Shown here one piece after another: positions 2,423-5,198 of a DNA stretch of 5,198 nucleotides (positions within the stretch are counted from its first letter, which is position 1; each line of letters begins with the position of its first letter). This DNA comes from Chloroflexi bacterium RBG_16_57_11. Its GTDB lineage: Bacteria > Chloroflexota > Anaerolineae > Anaerolineales > UBA4823. The notes under the pieces are model-generated. The model had not been told where the DNA came from and made no database searches. It saw only the letters and a list, made by a program, of their open reading frames with translations. Made by a program: the position numbers and the translations under genes. The stretch is from NCBI GenBank assembly GCA_001795165.1, contig MGNS01000168.1, forward strand, positions 1 to 5,198. The letters run 5' to 3'.

Positions 2423-5198
2423 ATGATGACGGACAAGCCAAGCGCAGCATGGCGCAAAATACAATTGCCGCTGGGGGCGCTGCTCCTGAGTGGGGTGCTT
2501 CTGTTCACCGGGCTGAGCGCCCTGAAGGCGCAGGCGGCGGGGCGAGCCGCGCCGGATAAGAGCGGGCGCAACGCACCGCTCCAGCAGCCTGGTTACGATT
2601 ACACGCTAATCGTGGGAGCTTTGCCATCAAATGGCTTCCAAGTTCTAGCATCAGATAACAGGCTTGTAGTCACAATAAACGGCAATCCTTTTCCAACAGG
2701 TAACTTGCAAGGAGTGGTCAGTTTAGATATTCCACTACCTGCTGGTATCACCTGGTCTCCAACAAGCCCAAGTGGTTGGACGTGTTATTCGCCCACGGAT
2801 CGGATCTCATGTGATCGTACCAGACTAATTACTGAGACGACTAACTTGTTGTTTAACGTAGCTGTCTCACCAGATGTTAATTTTGAGGTTCCCATAGATG
2901 CACATTTAATTGTTGCAGACGCTAACCCGGATAATAATAATGATCTAGAAATAGTGACAATTAATAGTGCGGACCTCGAATTCTCAAAAACCGTATTTCC
3001 AATCACAGCTGATATTAACAGCACTATTACTTATACGCTTGCTATAACGAATAACGGTCCGAATTCGGTTAACAACTTCGTTGTACAAGACCTCGATCTT
3101 CCGACCAGCCCATTTATATTTGCCAGGCAAATACCGAACGACGGCACATATTCACCAACATCAGGTTTGTGGTCATATCTTTCGTTGGTACCGGTAGACG
3201 GTGAAGTTCGAACCACTTTAGTATTCACGGTAGCTAGTGGTGCTTCAGGGCAAATTAATAACGACGCACGAATTTCTAGCTCGCCTCGAGGGGACTGGAT
3301 CACAACCAACAACTCAGACAGCGCCTCGGTAGTCATCGGTGGTTTAGAAATCCTAAAAACCATCACAACTCCAAATTATCCGAATGTGCCTATCACTGCT
3401 ACTGTAGGACAACCGATATTTGTAGATTTCACTGTCAATAATCCCACTACAATTGATGTTACGGGTGGGTTTACAATCACAGAAAATATTCCGGTTGGGT
3501 TAGATCTTCGGTTTCCCTTGCCTACGGGAAGTCGATGGGATCCTAATACCCGAATTTACACATTTCGGAGGGCATCAACACTCGCATCTGGGCAATCTTT
3601 TCCTTTAAGGATTACCCTGGTGGGTAATTCGAGTATTAATTTCCAACAAGAGTTCACGAATGTGGCCACGGTCTCGTGGGGCAGCCCGCTTAACACGGTT
3701 GAATCCAACGAGGTGACTTTCACAGTTTACCCCGGTGGGGCGTTGTACGTGACCAAGACTGACAACCTCAGCCAGGTGTACGCCGGAGAGGCCTTCTCCT
3801 ACACCATCGCTATCACCAACACGGGCAACGTGCAGGTCAACCAGGTGGTGCTCACCGACACGCTGGGCAGCCAGCTGGCTGCCACCGGGCTCAACCTGGG
3901 CGGCATCGCTACCGGGAGCTGCCCGAACTCCAGCTACTGTCGCATCACGTTAAACAACCCCCTCACCGCGGGGCAAAAAGTGACCTTCCGCGTCGGAGCG
4001 CGGGTGGTGGTCAACGCCGTCCCAGGCTCCAACGTGGAAAACACAATCCTGGCGGTGGGCCGGGACGCCGAGAACAATACGCAAGTGACCTCGACTGCCA
4101 CCGATACGAACGTGGTGCTCGAATCTCCGGCTACTCAAGTACGCATTGCTAAAGATGTAAATCCGATCCAGGCCGGTGTGGGCGAGACGCTCACCTTCCG
4201 CATCGATGTGCGGAACACCGGGAACACAGCGGTGAATAATGTCAGGGTGTTCGATCAATTCGTGACGATCCTCGACCTGGTCAGCGCCACCACCACCCGC
4301 GGCACTGCAACATTGAACACCGGTGCGCGCACCCTGGATGTTGTGATCAGCACGCTTAACCCCGATGAGCGGGCCAGCATCGTCGTGACCGCGCGAGTAA
4401 ATAGCACGGTGACTGTTACGAGAGTGTACCGGAACAGTGCTGACGTGACCTGGACGCCTGGCGGAAAGGAGGTTACCTCAAACACGGTTGCATTCCGCGC
4501 CTTGCCTACCTCGGCGCTACCGGGAACCGGGTTGACTCCCCCACGGGTTGACTTTTCAGCCCCGCTGGCAGCCGATCCCGCGCAGAGCTCGGCCGGCTCC
4601 TTCGTCTCCGGAGCCTTCGGGTTGCTGGCGGTCGGGCTGGGCCTGTTGGCAATACTGCTGCTAGGCTACAGCCTGTGGGCGCGCCTCAACCGACCGCTAT
4701 ACGCCGGGCGGATCGCCCGCTGGGGGCTGGCACTGGTGCTTTTAGCTCTGGTCTGCGGTTTGGGAGCTGTGTTGGTCCGGCCATCCCAGGCGCCGCCAGT
4801 TCAGCTTGCTTCACTGGCCGGAGATAAACCGCCTCTGGCGACTGCCGCGCCCACAAGCGCCTCGGCGCCTACTCGCACACCCAGGCTACCGGGTCCGGCA
4901 CAAGAAAAGCCGCCCAAGGACACCGAGCTAATCCTGGAAACTCGGCCAACCGAGGGGATAACGGCACCCACGCTGGAACCGCTGCCCGCCGAGCTGGCCC
5001 ACCTGGCGCCAACCCCGACCCCCTCCACCCTGCCTGATTATCCCATCCCGACCCCAACGGCGATGCCATCCGTCGGCCCGGATGGCGGCCCGCCGGATCC
5101 CAGCGCGGTGACGCGTATCGTCATCCCGGCGATCAACCTGGACACCGTAGTCAAGTACGTGCCTTTCAGCGGGTACACCTGGCTGATCAGCGGCTTGA
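2423..5198 (+). CDS. Exported DUF11-repeat surface protein fused to a sortase-like domain (C-terminus beyond window)
   Basis: I followed this frame codon by codon for 925 codons and found no stop; the gene continues past the edge. Residues 1-38 are a signal peptide: Lys/Arg n-region, hydrophobic 15-34, cleavage likely after AQA at 36-38. Five DUF11-like beta-sandwich repeats follow at about 54-180, 185-303, 308-436, 441-566 and 571-692. Most open with LxxxKT-like strands and hold YTLAITNNGP or YTIAITNTGN. Cys121/Cys130 and Cys500/Cys506 could form disulfides inside repeats 1 and 4. Next come LPGTG (699-703), TM helix 1 (about 731-753), an Arg-rich loop (R754, R757, R763, R766), TM helix 2 (about 767-786), and a Pro/Thr-rich linker (about 790-892). 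Last is TRIVIPAINLDTVV (897-910), which looks like the first strand of a class D/E/F-type sortase. The catalytic His/Cys/Arg lie outside the window, so activity is untested. Likely topology: repeats and sortase both outside, anchored by a TM hairpin. Role inferred: cell-surface stalk or adhesin with attached transpeptidase. Confidence 0.85.
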   Translation, partial: MMTDKPSAAWRKIQLPLGALLLSGVLLFTGLSALKAQAAGRAAPDKSGRNAPLQQPGYDYTLIVGALPSNGFQVLASDNRLVVTINGNPFPTGNLQGVVSLDIPLPAGITWSPTSPSGWTCYSPTDRISCDRTRLITETTNLLFNVAVSPDVNFEVPIDAHLIVADANPDNNNDLEIVTINSADLEFSKTVFPITADINSTITYTLAITNNGPNSVNNFVVQDLDLPTSPFIFARQIPNDGTYSPTSGLWSYLSLVPVDGEVRTTLVFTVASGASGQINNDARISSSPRGDWITTNNSDSASVVIGGLEILKTITTPNYPNVPITATVGQPIFVDFTVNNPTTIDVTGGFTITENIPVGLDLRFPLPTGSRWDPNTRIYTFRRASTLASGQSFPLRITLVGNSSINFQQEFTNVATVSWGSPLNTVESNEVTFTVYPGGALYVTKTDNLSQVYAGEAFSYTIAITNTGNVQVNQVVLTDTLGSQLAATGLNLGGIATGSCPNSSYCRITLNNPLTAGQKVTFRVGARVVVNAVPGSNVENTILAVGRDAENNTQVTSTATDTNVVLESPATQVRIAKDVNPIQAGVGETLTFRIDVRNTGNTAVNNVRVFDQFVTILDLVSATTTRGTATLNTGARTLDVVISTLNPDERASIVVTARVNSTVTVTRVYRNSADVTWTPGGKEVTSNTVAFRALPTSALPGTGLTPPRVDFSAPLAADPAQSSAGSFVSGAFGLLAVGLGLLAILLLGYSLWARLNRPLYAGRIARWGLALVLLALVCGLGAVLVRPSQAPPVQLASLAGDKPPLATAAPTSASAPTRTPRLPGPAQEKPPKDTELILETRPTEGITAPTLEPLPAELAHLAPTPTPSTLPDYPIPTPTAMPSVGPDGGPPDPSAVTRIVIPAINLDTVVKYVPFSGYTWLISGL
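2600..3660 (+). other. AT-rich block inside the surface-protein gene (repeats 1-3)
   Basis: Counted GC per 60-bp line: 77% at 2521-2580, 52% at 2581-2640, 42% at 2641-2700, 37% at both 2881-2940 and 2941-3000, 38% at 3601-3660. It then rises to 58% at 3661-3720, 57% at 3721-3780, 72% at 3841-3900 and 73% at 4681-4740. Codons shift in parallel from AAC, ATC, CTG and GCC outside the block to AAT, ATT, ATA and TTA inside it. The frame stays open throughout. The edges fall after the signal peptide and near the repeat 3/4 junction, as expected for replacement of the distal domains by recombination. Confidence 0.75.
4517..4531 (+). other. LPGTG sorting-like motif
   Basis: This encodes residues 699-703, directly after the last DUF11-like repeat, in the context ALPGTGLTPPRV. 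It fits LPxTG, the sortase recognition pattern, but the first hydrophobic helix begins about 28 residues later, further than in classical Gram-positive sorting signals. From memory, Anaerolineae proteins carry LPxTGFxPxxV before a C-terminal sortase, so this may be a family-specific variant. Confidence 0.6.

Noticed and set aside
2233..4485. Several minus-strand open frames (for example 2233-2571, 2785-3024, 3031-3366, 3950-4258, 4255-4485).
   Set aside because: They are antisense to the continuous DUF11/sortase frame, have no ribosome binding sites or recognisable domains, and reflect its codon composition.
4801..5069. Minus-strand frames rich in Gly, Ser, Val and Ala.
   Set aside because: They are the reverse complement of the Pro/Thr/Ala-rich linker of the surface protein; the low complexity explains the open frames.
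5184..5198. TGA triplets at 5184-5186 and at the last three bases, which could be read as the end of the plus-strand gene.
   Set aside because: Codons of the long frame start at 2423 plus multiples of 3. The last full codon is TTG at 5195-5197, and both TGA triplets are out of frame, so the gene is still open.

Overview
The window carries four protein-coding genes. Three lie on the minus strand (a truncated sugar-nucleotide epimerase, a LacI-type regulator and a small CopG-type antitoxin). One large gene on the plus strand runs off the right edge. No rRNA, tRNA, CRISPR array or insertion sequence was seen. The likely host is a Chloroflexota bacterium of the Anaerolineae type. This is an inference from the exported DUF11-repeat protein with an LPxTG-like motif, a Pro/Thr 'PTPTP' linker and a sortase-like end, together with the plant-type GDP-mannose 3,5-epimerase homologue. 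No marker gene is present to confirm it.

Left part (1-1962). A GDP-mannose 3,5-epimerase-like gene (1-534, C-terminus beyond the left edge) lies downstream of, and in the same direction as, a LacI-family regulator (796-1854). The 261-bp gap between them holds a long-range inverted repeat and a run of degenerate WTCCGT repeats that reaches into the 3' end of the regulator gene. The regulator has a clear sigma70-type promoter: TTGACA, a 17-nt spacer, then an extended -10. A perfect 42-bp palindrome lies between this promoter and the start codon. It resolves into two 14-bp boxes of the LacI-family pattern TGNNANCGNTNNCA, and a third, weaker box lies upstream. This strongly suggests autorepression. 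Whether the epimerase belongs to the same regulon cannot be decided here.

Middle (1963-2422). A small CopG/ribbon-helix-helix antitoxin-like gene has no visible toxin partner and appears to be transcribed as a leaderless message. It diverges from the large plus-strand gene. The shared 202-bp intergenic region holds both predicted -10 elements and a small REP-like hairpin.

Right part (2423-5198). One uninterrupted reading frame of 925 codons, still open at the window end, encodes a signal peptide, five DUF11-like beta-sandwich repeats, an LPGTG motif, two transmembrane helices joined by an arginine-rich loop, a Pro/Thr-rich linker, and the first strands of what looks like a sortase domain. 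The same polypeptide therefore seems to carry a surface stalk with a sorting-like signal and a sortase. The gene is also a compositional mosaic. The signal-peptide segment and everything from repeat 4 onward are GC-rich (about 57-77% in the 60-bp lines I counted), while repeats 1-3 are AT-rich (about 37-42%). This suggests that the distal repeats were exchanged by recombination.
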